A stretch of 64,000 nucleotides of DNA from positions 11,118-75,117 of the forward strand of contig DASZTG010000031.1 of assembly GCA_035548375.1 (NCBI GenBank), read 5' to 3'. The translations under genes and the position numbers were made by a program. The notes below the pieces were generated by a model. That model worked only from the letters and a program-made list of their open reading frames with translations. It was not told the origin of the DNA and ran no database searches. This document shows positions 52,929-62,489 of this stretch, piece after piece. Source of the DNA: JACQAP01 sp035548375. Lineage in GTDB: Bacteria > Pseudomonadota > Gammaproteobacteria > Burkholderiales > JACQAP01. How positions within the stretch are numbered: the first letter of the stretch is position 1; each line of letters begins with the position of its first letter.

Positions 52929-54716
52929 TTGAGCAGCGATTTCAAATCCGCGACGGCCCTTTCGATCGCTGCAGGGGAAAGCAGCGCTCCGCAGGATCTG
53001 CATTGGCTCGCGGCCAACATACCCTGCCAATCCGCCTGTCCCGCGGGCACGGACATTCCGGGTTATCTCGAAGCCATCTACCACGGCCAATTCGCCGAAG
53101 CCTACGAAATCAACCTGCGCGACAACGTATTCCCGGCGGTGCTCGGCAGGGTCTGTTCGCGCCCCTGCGAGGATGCCTGCCGGCATGGTTGGGAAGGCAA
53201 CGGCGATCCGGTCGCGATCTGTTTTTCCAAACGTTCGGCCGCGGATTTCGGCACGAGCGGGCCGGTCCTGCTGAAACCCGAGCGCGCGCCCACGGGCAAG
53301 GCTATTGCCGTCATCGGGTCCGGCGTTGCAGGGCTCGCCGCAGCACGAGACCTGGCACTTCGCGGCCATGGCGTGACCGTTTTCGAAAAGCACACGAGCC
53401 CGGGCGGCATGCTGAACCAGGGCATTCCGGCGTTCCGGTTGCCGCGCGAAATCATCGACCGGGAAATCCGGCAGGTTACGGACATCGGCGTGAAGATCCG
53501 GTGCGGCGTCGAAATTGGCGGCAACATGCCGCTGCAGGTGTTGGCCAGGGATTTCGACGCTGTGGTCATGGCGGCGGGAACGTTGCGGCCGAATCTGCTC
53601 GATCTGCCCGGCAAGGACCTGGAAGGCATTGAGCATGGGCTTTCCTTCCTGCTGGAAGTCAATGAATTCCGACGTCGCACGGTCGGGCGCCGCGTCGTGG
53701 TGATCGGCGGCGGCTATACCGCCATGGATTGCGCGCGCACCGCACTCAGGCTCGGCGCGCAAGTCGGCGTGGTCTACCGGCGTGCGCGTGAAGACATGGT
53801 CGTGCTGCCCGGGGAAGTCGAAGAACTGGTCGAGGAGGGCGGCCACCTCGAGACGAATTGCTCGCCGGTGGAATTTCTCGGCGATCGCGGCAAGGTCAGC
53901 GGTGTGCGCTTCATGCGCACGCGGCAAGGCGAAGCCGGCAAGGACGGCCGGCGCCTGCCGATTGTCATTCCCGGCTCGCAACTCGATGTCGGCGCCGACA
54001 CCGTGATCCTCGCAACCGGACAGTTTCCGCAAACGCGCTGGATGGACGAGGAATCGGCCCGTAGGCTGGTTGCGAAAGACGGCTGGCTCTCCAGCGGCAG
54101 CAGCCAGGAGACCGCGCTGCCCAACGTTTTCTCGGCCGGCGATTTCGCGCTGGGCGCGACGACCCTGATCCAGGCCATCGGCCATGCGCGCGAATGCGCG
54201 CGCAAGGTCGACGCCTGGCTGGATGGAAAGGCGCGCCAACTTCCACGGGCAATCGCGGGGCCGGTATTCCAATCCAAGGTCGATGGCGGCCGGACGACCG
54301 GGCGCACGCCGCAGATGAATGTGATCCCGATCCACCCGATGCCCACATTGCCGGCGAAACAGCGAACCCTGCAAGCCGAGGTCGAGACTGGCTATGGGGA
54401 CGGCACGGCAAGCGAGGAAGCCTCGCGCTGCTACCTTTGCCACTACAAGTTCGAGATCATCGACGAGAAATGCGTGCTGTGCGACGAGTGCCTGAACGTC
54501 AAGCCGGTGGAAGGCTGCATTGTCGAGATCGCTTCGCTGCTGCGGGATGAGGACGGCAGCATCGCCGGCTATTCCCGCGTCGAGAAGGACAAGACGGACT
54601 CGCTTTATTACAACCGCCTCTGGATTGACCAGAGCCAGTGCGTGCGCTGCGGCCGCTGCGAATCCGTCTGCCCGGTCAATGCCATCACCATCCAGAAGGT
54701 ATCGCTTCGCGCCTGA
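52929..54716 (+). CDS. FAD-dependent oxidoreductase, GltD-like, with ferredoxin-type Fe-S domain
   Basis: A 595-residue flavoprotein. The N-terminal Fe-S domain of the GltD/DPYD type has C33/C37 and C76/C80/C84 (CQSACPAGTDIPGY, RVCSRPCEDAC). An FAD site (IGSGVAGLAAARDLALRG) and an NAD(P)H site (VVIGGGYTAMDCARTALRLG) follow. The C-terminus adds a ferredoxin-like tail: CYLCHYKF, CVLCDECLNVKPVEGC and CVRCGRCESVCPVNAI. It probably moves electrons between NAD(P)H and a ferredoxin or a missing catalytic partner. The start is TTG at 52929, because no ATG or GTG fits. Confidence 0.9.
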   Translation: MSSDFKSATALSIAAGESSAPQDLHWLAANIPCQSACPAGTDIPGYLEAIYHGQFAEAYEINLRDNVFPAVLGRVCSRPCEDACRHGWEGNGDPVAICFSKRSAADFGTSGPVLLKPERAPTGKAIAVIGSGVAGLAAARDLALRGHGVTVFEKHTSPGGMLNQGIPAFRLPREIIDREIRQVTDIGVKIRCGVEIGGNMPLQVLARDFDAVVMAAGTLRPNLLDLPGKDLEGIEHGLSFLLEVNEFRRRTVGRRVVVIGGGYTAMDCARTALRLGAQVGVVYRRAREDMVVLPGEVEELVEEGGHLETNCSPVEFLGDRGKVSGVRFMRTRQGEAGKDGRRLPIVIPGSQLDVGADTVILATGQFPQTRWMDEESARRLVAKDGWLSSGSSQETALPNVFSAGDFALGATTLIQAIGHARECARKVDAWLDGKARQLPRAIAGPVFQSKVDGGRTTGRTPQMNVIPIHPMPTLPAKQRTLQAEVETGYGDGTASEEASRCYLCHYKFEIIDEKCVLCDECLNVKPVEGCIVEIASLLRDEDGSIAGYSRVEKDKTDSLYYNRLWIDQSQCVRCGRCESVCPVNAITIQKVSLRA

Positions 54717-54745
54717 CGCGCTTTTGCGGGCGGCGGGGTGGCTTC

Positions 54746-54772
54746 CAAAATCGCGATTCTTGCGGCTATACT
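54746..54772 (+). promoter_or_regulatory. Possible promoter upstream of the HNH gene
   Basis: TATACT (54767-54772) is a good -10 element. The best -35 at the right distance is only TTCC-like, so the assignment rests on the -10 and on the position in a 165-bp gap after the flavoprotein gene. Confidence 0.35.
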
Positions 54773-54881
54773 CTTTGTAATCATGCGCTGACTGCCCGAT
54801 TCGCAGTCCCGGGCGGCAGCCGGTTCCGGTGTCGAAGTCCGCTTTTTCCTGGCTTCGTCACCCATGGTCAGGAGATCGCAG

Positions 54882-55445
54882 GTGGCCCTGGTATTGGCAG
54901 TGGACATGGCCGGCGTCCCGAGCCGGTGGTTGATGGTAGAGGAAGCCATTTCCTACTACGCGCGGCACATGGTCGCCTGGTCGCTGGGCGGTGCCGTGGC
55001 GACCTATCGCGGCGGCATCTGCCGGCTCACCGGCAGGCGCTCGGAACTGTCCACCCACAGCATCATCGCGATCAAGGGCGCGGTCGACTTCGTCAAGGAC
55101 CACCACGCCGAGCCGCATCTGTCCAATACCTCGCTGTTCTTCCGCGACCGCCACGTGTGCGCCTATTGCGGCGGCCAGTACAAGGAGCGAGACCTCTCGC
55201 GCGACCACATCATCCCGGTCTACCTGAACGGGCGCGATCGATGGATGAACGTGGTGACGGCCTGTCGGTCCTGCAATATCCGCAAGGGCGGCCGTACGCC
55301 GGAGGAAGCGCACATGCCGCTGCTGTACACGCCCTACGTGCCGAACCGCTACGAGCATTTGATTTTGCAAAACCGGCGCATCCTGCAGGACCAGATGGAG
55401 TACCTGATGGCGAAGGTGCCGAGGCACAGCCGCCTGTACGCCTGA
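54882..55445 (+). CDS. HNH endonuclease family protein
   Basis: A ~187-residue protein with a conserved N-terminal region (VDMAGVPSRWLMVEEAISYY) and a C-terminal HNH nuclease: CAYCGGQY, LSRDHIIPVYLNGRDRWMNV (His-Asn core) and ACRSCNIRKGG, with two zinc-binding CxxC pairs. I choose GTG 54882, which has AGGAG seven bases upstream and matches the family's N-terminus; ATG 54864 has no Shine-Dalgarno. Members of this type are chromosomal and widespread in proteobacteria; role unknown. Followed by a terminator. Confidence 0.87.
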   Translation: MALVLAVDMAGVPSRWLMVEEAISYYARHMVAWSLGGAVATYRGGICRLTGRRSELSTHSIIAIKGAVDFVKDHHAEPHLSNTSLFFRDRHVCAYCGGQYKERDLSRDHIIPVYLNGRDRWMNVVTACRSCNIRKGGRTPEEAHMPLLYTPYVPNRYEHLILQNRRILQDQMEYLMAKVPRHSRLYA

Positions 55446-55466
55446 GCCTGATGGGAAAGCCCACGC

Positions 55467-55495
55467 AAAGCCGGCGGACCGCCGGCTTTTTGTTT
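55467..55495 (+). terminator. Rho-independent terminator after the HNH gene
   Basis: AAAGCCGGC (55467-55475), loop GGACC, GCCGGCTTT (55481-55489), then TTTGTTTG. Strong stem with U-rich tail. Confidence 0.92.
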
Positions 55496-55599
55496 GCCCG
55501 TGAAGCCGGGCAGCCGCCGGGTGCACGGCGTGCAAGTCATTACGTTGGCATCGAACGATTTGGTGGCCGCCTGTTCCAAGCAGGCGAGAGGAGATCGAC

Positions 55600-56499
55600 A
55601 TGATCAGAGATTTCACGCGGATGGCGCCGGTGCTCGTCCTGGCCCTGGCTGCATTGGCAGGCTGCCAGTCAAATCCCGTCACCGGCCGCCAGCAGCTGAT
55701 GCTGGTCTCGGAAAGCACGGCAATCACCGAGTCCAAGGAAGCCTATGCGGCGATGCTCCAGCCGCTGGCCAAGGAAGGCAAGATCGATTCGAACCCGGCG
55801 ACGGTGGTCCGCGTGCACGAAATCACGAGCCGGCTGATCGCCCAGGCCATCAAGTACCGGCCCGAGACGAAGAACTGGGAGTGGAGCGTCAAGGTCATCG
55901 ACGACCCCAAGACTGTGAACGCGTGGTGCATGGCCGGCGGGCGCATGGCGATCTACACCGGGCTCATCGAGCAGATCAAGCCGACGGACGACGAGCTCGC
56001 GCAGGTGATGGGCCACGAGATTTCGCACGCGCTTGCCAAGCACACCGCGGAAAAAATGTCGCGCGCCATGGCAATGCAGGTGGGGCTGGGCGCGCTCGCG
56101 GTCACGCAAAAGGACAGCCGGTACGCCGGAATCACGCTGACCGGCGCGCAGGCGGCCGCCGTCGTAGCGCTCGAACTGCCGAACAGCCGCACGGCGGAAT
56201 CCGAAGCCGACCGCATTGGCATCGAGCTCGCTGCGAAAGCCGGCTACGACCCCCATGCCGCCGTCACGCTCTGGGAAAAGATGGCGAAAGTCGGCGGTGG
56301 CGACGGCACGTCGCGCAGCGATTTCCTTTCCACGCACCCGGCGCCGGTCAAGCGCATGGAAACGCTCGCCGCCCTGGTGCCGCAGATGCTGCCTTACTAT
56401 GAAGACAAATCCCCGCGTCCGACTTATCCGTTGAAGCAATCGTCGATTCCGGGGAATTTCGCCGCTCGCATCGTCGAGGCAAGCATCGCGCTCGAGTAA
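55600..56499 (+). CDS. M48 family metalloprotease lipoprotein (LoiP/YggG-like)
   Basis: A 299-residue protein. A lipoprotein signal with lipobox LAGC (Cys22) places it at an inner face of a cell membrane. The zinc site is GHEISHALAKH, with the third ligand Glu in SEADRIG. QLMLVSES and NAWCMAGGRMAIYTGLI are typical of the periplasmic M48 group involved in outer-membrane protein quality control. GAGAGGAG precedes the ATG. Target unknown. Confidence 0.94.
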   Translation: MIRDFTRMAPVLVLALAALAGCQSNPVTGRQQLMLVSESTAITESKEAYAAMLQPLAKEGKIDSNPATVVRVHEITSRLIAQAIKYRPETKNWEWSVKVIDDPKTVNAWCMAGGRMAIYTGLIEQIKPTDDELAQVMGHEISHALAKHTAEKMSRAMAMQVGLGALAVTQKDSRYAGITLTGAQAAAVVALELPNSRTAESEADRIGIELAAKAGYDPHAAVTLWEKMAKVGGGDGTSRSDFLSTHPAPVKRMETLAALVPQMLPYYEDKSPRPTYPLKQSSIPGNFAARIVEASIALE

Positions 56500-56971
56500 C
56501 GAGGCGTTCACGCCACTCCGGCTGGATCGGGCGGGCGTTTCGCGGAAAATCCCGATCTCGCAAGCCCTGTCTTCATCGCCTCCGGCCGGCGCCGGTCGCT
56601 AGGTGACGTTCTGCGCTGCCGCTCCCTGTTCCTTCCTGCCTCAGCGGCCCTGACAAAATTCGGCCGTTTCGAAGGCATTCCCGGAAATGTCCCGGGAATC
56701 TTCGGGTTTGGCGCACGGCGTGTGCCGACAACAGTCGGCGGCTCGCGTTGGCATGGCGGTTGCGCTATGAACCATGCGCCTGGGGAGCTTGAACAAGGGA
56801 GGCCCTGCGGAGAAATCCGCACGGCTCGGCTCCGCCCGGGCGCACCCTTTTTCGCGGTAGTCGCGCGAAACCCGGTTCGTGCAATCCGGATGCACTGCGC
56901 TGCGATATTTTTTTCAAATCGAATTCGGTTCTGCGTAGAATCGACGGCGCGGGTGTTGGAGAAAATAAAAG
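56500..56971. other. 472-bp gene-free region with probable ctpA promoter
   Basis: I find no supported gene in 56500-56971. Near its end TTCAAA (56913-56918) and TAGAAT (56936-56941) with a 17-base spacer form a plausible sigma70 promoter (4/6 and 5/6), predicting a start ~24 bases before the TTG of the protease gene. A 7-bp dyad GATCGGG...CCCGATC lies just after the M48 gene. The rest shows no structure I can name. Confidence 0.5.
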
Positions 56972-58363
56972 TTGAATGCAGTGACGGGGTGTTTGGTTTT
57001 CGGCGGGCAAGCCTTGTCCGTCTTGCGGCGCATCCAGCGCCAGCACCAGCCGGGCTTCTCCGCGCTGGCAATCGTGCTCGCACTCCTGCTTGGTTCGACG
57101 GCCTTGCGTGCCGAAGAAGCCGAATCGGACGATGCATCCCTGCGTTCGTTGACCGAGGCGATCGAGCAGGTCAAGGCGAGGTATGTCAATTCGGTCGACG
57201 AGCGCAAGCTGGTCGCGAATGCCATTCGCGGCATGCTGCAAACGCTGGATCCGTATTCCGACTATCTCGACCCGGACGCCTATCGTGAACTGAAGCAGGA
57301 AAACGGCGGCCGCTTCGTCGGCCTTGGCATGGAAGTCGCCATGGAAGCGGGCGCGGTGCGCATCGTATCCGCCTATGAAGATGCACCGGCATTCCAGGCC
57401 GGGCTGCGCGCCGGCGACCGCATCATCCGGCTGGACGATGTCAGCGTAGAGGGAATGACCCTGGACCAGGCCATCCGGCGCTCGCGCGGGGAGCCGGATA
57501 CGACTATCGCGCTGACGGTATTGCGCAAGGGCGATGGCGGATCGCGCGTGGTCAACGTGAAGCGTTCATTGATCCAGAGCCACAGCGTCAAATCGGCGTT
57601 GCTGGATTCGGGCTACGCGTACGCGAAGATTTCCGGCTTCAACCAGCGCACGGCGGAAATGCTGTTGACGGCGCTCGCACAGATGTCACGCCAGTCGGGC
57701 AATGGCTTGAAGGGCGTGCTGCTGGACCTGCGCGACAATCCCGGCGGCTTGCTGAAGTCAGCCGTGGGCGTGTCTTCCATCTTTCTTCCGGACGACGAGC
57801 TCGTCGTCTATACGGAATCCGTGGCGGAAGAGTCGCGCATGCGATTGCGCACCAGCGAGAAGCAGTATTTTCGCGGGACACCGGCGGAGGCGCTGCGGGA
57901 GCTGCCTTACCTGAAAACCGTGCCGGTCGTCGTGCTCGTGAATTCGGGCTCCGCTTCCGCATCCGAAGTATTGGCCGGCGCGCTGCAGGACCAGCATCGG
58001 GCGACCATCGTCGGAACGCAGACGTTCGGCAAGGGCTCGGTCCAGGTCCTGGTGCCGCTGTCCGACGGCTCGGCGCTGAAGCTCACGACCGCCCACTACC
58101 TCACGCCGGCAGGGCAGAAGATCCAGGGCAAGGGCGTGACGCCCAACAGGATCATCGCGCAGGTTGATGCGTCGAGCACGGCGACGGGCAACATCGCGAT
58201 GGATGCGCCGCGCGCGACTGTCGGCGATGCCACATGCGCGATGGCCAATGCGCTTGCGATTGCCGATCTCCCCATCGCGAAAAATTCAGCGAATCCCTTG
58301 GATTGCCAGCTCGCGCGCGCACTGGAACTGCTGCGCCACCTGCCGGTGATTGCGCGCAATTAA
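56972..58363 (+). CDS. S41 family C-terminal processing peptidase (CtpA-type)
   Basis: A 463-residue protease. N-terminal membrane/signal segment (LAIVLALLLGSTALRA), a PDZ domain (GLGMEVAMEAGAVRIVSA, DRIIRLDD) and the S41 core: DLRDNPGGLLKSAV, catalytic Ser in NSGSASASEVLAG and Lys in GTQTFGKGSVQ. Cleaves substrates at their C-termini in the periplasm. The start is TTG at 56972, in line with the promoter just upstream, though a start within the next 15 codons is possible. Followed by a strong terminator. Confidence 0.92.
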   Translation: MNAVTGCLVFGGQALSVLRRIQRQHQPGFSALAIVLALLLGSTALRAEEAESDDASLRSLTEAIEQVKARYVNSVDERKLVANAIRGMLQTLDPYSDYLDPDAYRELKQENGGRFVGLGMEVAMEAGAVRIVSAYEDAPAFQAGLRAGDRIIRLDDVSVEGMTLDQAIRRSRGEPDTTIALTVLRKGDGGSRVVNVKRSLIQSHSVKSALLDSGYAYAKISGFNQRTAEMLLTALAQMSRQSGNGLKGVLLDLRDNPGGLLKSAVGVSSIFLPDDELVVYTESVAEESRMRLRTSEKQYFRGTPAEALRELPYLKTVPVVVLVNSGSASASEVLAGALQDQHRATIVGTQTFGKGSVQVLVPLSDGSALKLTTAHYLTPAGQKIQGKGVTPNRIIAQVDASSTATGNIAMDAPRATVGDATCAMANALAIADLPIAKNSANPLDCQLARALELLRHLPVIARN

Positions 58364-58382
58364 GCTGTGATGCGATTCGCCG

Positions 58383-58410
58383 AAGCCGGCCTTGGCCGGC
58401 TTTTGTTTTT
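58383..58410 (+). terminator. Rho-independent terminator after the CtpA-type gene
   Basis: AAGCCGGCC (58383-58391), TT, GGCCGGCTT (58394-58402), followed by TTGTTTTT. It separates the convergent protease and AsmA genes. Confidence 0.92.
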
Positions 58411-58424
58411 GCGGGCGTTGCTTT

Positions 58425-61400
58425 TCAGCGCGAAGCCGCGGGCAGGGAACTGCCGAACGTGGGATAGCACACGTCCGCGCCGTCCGCGGGAATCTTCTTG
58501 CCCACGAGCTTTTGCAGCGGCACCCAGAAGATCGAGGTGACCAACCGGCCCACCGTCCCTACGACATCTCCGGCGGAAACGCCGATCTTGAAATTGTTGA
58601 ACGGGCCGCCGACTTCGATCGGCGTCGCCAGGCTCAGGAATTGCGCGGTCTTGGCCTGTGGTGCCATGTGCAACCGGAACACTTCGTCGCCGAAATCGGC
58701 GCTGCCCTTGCCGTTCACGCGCATGCGACTCGTGTCCATCAGGATGGTGCGGTCGACGAGCTTGCCGTCGCTCAACTCGAAGCGTCCGATCGCGCAATTC
58801 ACCTTCGAGGCCTTTCCCGGATCCACGGCAGGCACGAGCGCAACCAGGACGTTCACGGCCCACAGGTCGAATATTCCTGCCTGCATGTTCTGCGGCCAGA
58901 TCGCGAATTCGATGCGGCCGTTGCCGTGGCGCAGGATCTCCGAGAGGTAGCGCGCCTGCGAATCGACGTCGACCTTCAGGCTGAACGTGCCGTGGATATC
59001 GCTCTCCGGCTTCACGCGGCGCGCGAGCACGCCATAGTCGAATTTCTGCACGTCGATGTGCAGGTCGACTTTCACGCTTTGCTCGGTCGGCTCGTAGCCG
59101 AGCGTGAGTTTCGCGCCGCCGCCGGGCACGTCGACCTCGAGCGGCCCGATGTCCGCGCGGCCGTTTTCGAGCCTGGCTTCCAGCTTGCCGCTGCCGAGCT
59201 TGTCCTTGCCCGACAAGACCTGCGCGACGTCGACCTTCAGGTGTGCGTCCTGCCGCCGCAGCATTTCCGGGCTCAGCAGTCGTTGCGCCTGGTCGCTTGC
59301 GACGGCGGCCTTGTTGCGAATTTCGTCCGCGCTGGCTTGCTGCGGTTTGTCCTGCGGTTTTTCGTCCGGCTTTTTCTCGACCGGTGACCAGTCGCCTAAC
59401 TTGAAGTCGTCGAGCTGTATCAGCGGCGCCGACAACGCAATGTCGATGCGCGGGCGGCCGCTAGCCGTTTCGACCTTGCCGATGCCGTCGAGCGCGCTTT
59501 GCCCGACTTGCAAATGCAAGCCGTTCACCTCGTAGCCGCCGGGGGACATGCGGAATTTTCCGGTGGCCGACCATGGACCCCAGGGCGGCAAGGAGGCACG
59601 CGCAAGCTTGTTGAGGGTATCGAAGCGTTGGCCGTGCGCATCGAGCGCCAGTTCGATCTCGCTGCCGATGGGGCGCGCGATGTTCCCGGACAGCGCGACG
59701 TCGGATTCGGCCGCCTTCACGTCCAGCTTGAACGACAGCGGCAGGTTCGGATCGGCAAGCTGGTCTGCGCGTGTGGACTCCAGGGCGATGAGCACGGGAA
59801 CGTCGTCAAGCGCGCCGTTCAGGTTCATCTTGAGCGTCTTGCCGGGTTCGGCGCGCAGTTCGCCCCTGGCCAAAGTGATCCTGGCTTCTCCATGCGTATT
59901 CGCATCGCGCAGTACGATGCGGCCGCCGCCGATCGAGCCGACCAGCTCGGAGTGCGCGAGCATGTCGCCGAGACGGCTCGATCGCGCGACCAGGTTCAGG
60001 CCGAACTCGCTGAAGGTCGCGTCGAGGTTGCGCGCGACGCCGAGCTTGCGCAGGATGTTGCCGACGTCGATGTCCGCGACATAGAGCCAGAGGCCAGCGG
60101 TCGGCTCCGCCGTGCGCAAGTCAAGTTGCACCGCGCCGTTGAGGACTGTGTCGGCGACATTGACGGAGAACGGCGAGGCATGCATGTAGCCCTCGCGGAT
60201 GCGGCCATTGAAGGAGACATCGCGCACGTCGAGCAGCGTTCCCGCGAAGCGTTTCACGCGAATGTCGACGTCGGCGTCCGTCAGGTCGATGCCTTGCGGC
60301 AGCAGCGGAACGTCGAGGATCGGGCGCTCGGGCGCATCGGCCTTCTTTTCCGATTTCGGAATCAGCGACTCGAGCTCCTTCACGTCGATCTGGTCGGCGC
60401 CCAGCTTGACCTGCATCAACGGCTTGCCTTCCGAGAGCGTCCTCGCCAATTGCGCGACGAGCGTGGTGCGGCCCAGCCTGAACATCAGGTCCTGGATTTT
60501 CCATTCCGTCGCACGCATGCTGGCCTTGCCCGACAAGCCGGCTGGCGCTTCCGCGCCGGGCTTGAAGCCGAACCAGCTTGCGAGCTCGCCGGCATGCGGC
60601 GCGGAAAACTCGAAGGATAGCTCGGGACCGCCGTTGGCAGCTGGCGGCTCGAGGGTGCCATTGATGCGGGCGCGAACGTCGCCCGAACGCAACTGGAAAT
60701 CCAGCGGCGCCCTGGTTTGCAGCATCATGGCTTCGAGCGCGCCGGATTGCAGTTGCGCCGCGAACGGGTGACCCAGCAGGCCGCCACGCATCTGCGCGCC
60801 GAGCGCCTTGCCGGCCGGAAGCTGCACGGCAAGCTGGTCGAGCGAGAAATCGACCGGGCGCCCGCCTTCGACGTTGCCGTAGCTGAAGCGACCGCGCGCG
60901 ATGTCCACGCGCACGTCCAGGCTGCGCACCAGCTCGCTGCCGCGGTCACCCTGGGCCGCAAGCCTGAAATCGAATTGCCCGAGGTGTCCCTTGATGCCGC
61001 GGATGCCGGCGAGCAGTTCGGCGAGTCCGCCAAGATCGGAGTCCCGCGTGCCGAGCGCGAGCCGGAACTTCGGCGGGTCCGCCGTCGCGTCGGCATCGAC
61101 ATTTCCCGAAAGGGCGACACCGGCGATGCCCGCCTTTACCGGCGCCTGCAGCACCCCGTCCTTCAATTTCAGCTGCATCGAAACGTCGTGCACGTCGCCG
61201 GGCAGGCTCAGCCATTTGCCGACGCCGACGGTCAAATCGATGTCAGCGCTGTTCATCTGCTTCAGGCTGAAAGTGGCCGCGGCGACGCTGCGATAGACTT
61301 CGGCGAGGCTGCGCGGCGGCTCCGCTTTTTCGTCCTTCGCCGGTTTTTCGCCGAGGAAGGGCCGCAAGTCGAGGGTGGGCAGCACGAGCGAACCCGAGAG

Positions 61401-62417
61401 CCTGGGCTTGGCGCCGGTTCCATCCAGGTCCAGCGCGCCGACCAGCGTGGTTTCTCCCATGGCGCCGCTCAACTGCGTGATGGCGACATGGCGGGGCGCG
61501 AAGACGATCGTGCCCGCGATGCCGCTCGCGCCGACGTCGGGCAGGTCGGTCTGGAACATGCGCTCGAATTCCAGCAGGTTTTCCGTGCCGAGGCCGAAGT
61601 TGATTTCGCCGCTCATGCCGTTGACCTTGCCGTTGAGCGTCAAGGTCGAACTCAGGAAGGTGAGGCTCAGTGCGACAGGCCAGGGCTTGCTCGTCGCGAG
61701 GTCGGCCAGCCGGCCGCCGGTGAATTCCATCTGGTAGGGGAATTGCTTTTCGATCGCCCCGTTCAGTTTCATGTGGAAGGGCTTGTCGGCGGGTGACTCC
61801 GCGGCGAGGTTGCGCAAGCTGAAGAAATGCGGCTTGCCGTCGGGGCCGGTGTAGCGCACGCGCAATTTCTCCAGCGAGACCTTCTGGATGTCGAGCAAGG
61901 TGAGCGCCTGGTCCGCGCTGATCGATGGCGCGGCGCCGGGTTCGGGCGGTTTTGGCGCGGCTTGCACCGGGCGGTGGAAAGTCCAGTTGTTGCTGCCGTC
62001 CGCGCGCAGTTGCAGGTGGGCCACGACGTCGCTGCCCGATAGCTCCTCGATGTGCAGGCGCTTGCGGAATAGCAACGGCCACAGGTCGAGCGACAGGCGG
62101 GCCTCGCCGAGATGGGCGAATTCCTCGTCGCCGAATCCGGGTGCATTGGCGATGTGAAGGCCGCCGATGCGCAGCTTCGGCTTCGCCGAAATTTCCATTT
62201 CCATCGGGCCTTCGAAGCGCACGTTGCGTCCGACGTTTTCGCTGAAGGTCTCGGCGACCCGGGTGCGCAGGAAGGAGGCGTCGATGGTGACGCCGACGAA
62301 GGTGATGTAGAGCGCAGCCAGTACCACGACCAGCACCAGCGTCGCCACGATGGAGGCGGTCCATATCAGGACGCGGCGCGCGTGGCGGGTGATGGGGTGC
62401 ATGCGCGAATTATCCAT
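58425..62417 (-). CDS. AsmA family protein
   Basis: A 1330-residue protein anchored by an N-terminal membrane helix (VLIWTASIVATLVLVVVLAALYI), with the rest periplasmic and rich in beta strands. The N-terminal AsmA signature (VRFEGPMEMEISAKPKLRIGG, HLGEARLSLDLWPLLFRKRL) and a C-terminal AsmA_2-like region are visible. Large AsmA-like proteins belong to the VPS13/Tam-type bridge family implicated in lipid movement between membranes. The ATG at 62417 is used; a TTG sits one codon upstream. No operon partner nearby. Confidence 0.92.
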   Translation of the reverse strand: MDNSRMHPITRHARRVLIWTASIVATLVLVVVLAALYITFVGVTIDASFLRTRVAETFSENVGRNVRFEGPMEMEISAKPKLRIGGLHIANAPGFGDEEFAHLGEARLSLDLWPLLFRKRLHIEELSGSDVVAHLQLRADGSNNWTFHRPVQAAPKPPEPGAAPSISADQALTLLDIQKVSLEKLRVRYTGPDGKPHFFSLRNLAAESPADKPFHMKLNGAIEKQFPYQMEFTGGRLADLATSKPWPVALSLTFLSSTLTLNGKVNGMSGEINFGLGTENLLEFERMFQTDLPDVGASGIAGTIVFAPRHVAITQLSGAMGETTLVGALDLDGTGAKPRLSGSLVLPTLDLRPFLGEKPAKDEKAEPPRSLAEVYRSVAAATFSLKQMNSADIDLTVGVGKWLSLPGDVHDVSMQLKLKDGVLQAPVKAGIAGVALSGNVDADATADPPKFRLALGTRDSDLGGLAELLAGIRGIKGHLGQFDFRLAAQGDRGSELVRSLDVRVDIARGRFSYGNVEGGRPVDFSLDQLAVQLPAGKALGAQMRGGLLGHPFAAQLQSGALEAMMLQTRAPLDFQLRSGDVRARINGTLEPPAANGGPELSFEFSAPHAGELASWFGFKPGAEAPAGLSGKASMRATEWKIQDLMFRLGRTTLVAQLARTLSEGKPLMQVKLGADQIDVKELESLIPKSEKKADAPERPILDVPLLPQGIDLTDADVDIRVKRFAGTLLDVRDVSFNGRIREGYMHASPFSVNVADTVLNGAVQLDLRTAEPTAGLWLYVADIDVGNILRKLGVARNLDATFSEFGLNLVARSSRLGDMLAHSELVGSIGGGRIVLRDANTHGEARITLARGELRAEPGKTLKMNLNGALDDVPVLIALESTRADQLADPNLPLSFKLDVKAAESDVALSGNIARPIGSEIELALDAHGQRFDTLNKLARASLPPWGPWSATGKFRMSPGGYEVNGLHLQVGQSALDGIGKVETASGRPRIDIALSAPLIQLDDFKLGDWSPVEKKPDEKPQDKPQQASADEIRNKAAVASDQAQRLLSPEMLRRQDAHLKVDVAQVLSGKDKLGSGKLEARLENGRADIGPLEVDVPGGGAKLTLGYEPTEQSVKVDLHIDVQKFDYGVLARRVKPESDIHGTFSLKVDVDSQARYLSEILRHGNGRIEFAIWPQNMQAGIFDLWAVNVLVALVPAVDPGKASKVNCAIGRFELSDGKLVDRTILMDTSRMRVNGKGSADFGDEVFRLHMAPQAKTAQFLSLATPIEVGGPFNNFKIGVSAGDVVGTVGRLVTSIFWVPLQKLVGKKIPADGADVCYPTFGSSLPAASR

Positions 62418-62489
62418 CAACGCCCCTGCCCGCGTCCGCCCGCCGCTGCCGGTGCGGGCCGCTTGCGCAGCGGCACGGCCAGGCTGGCT

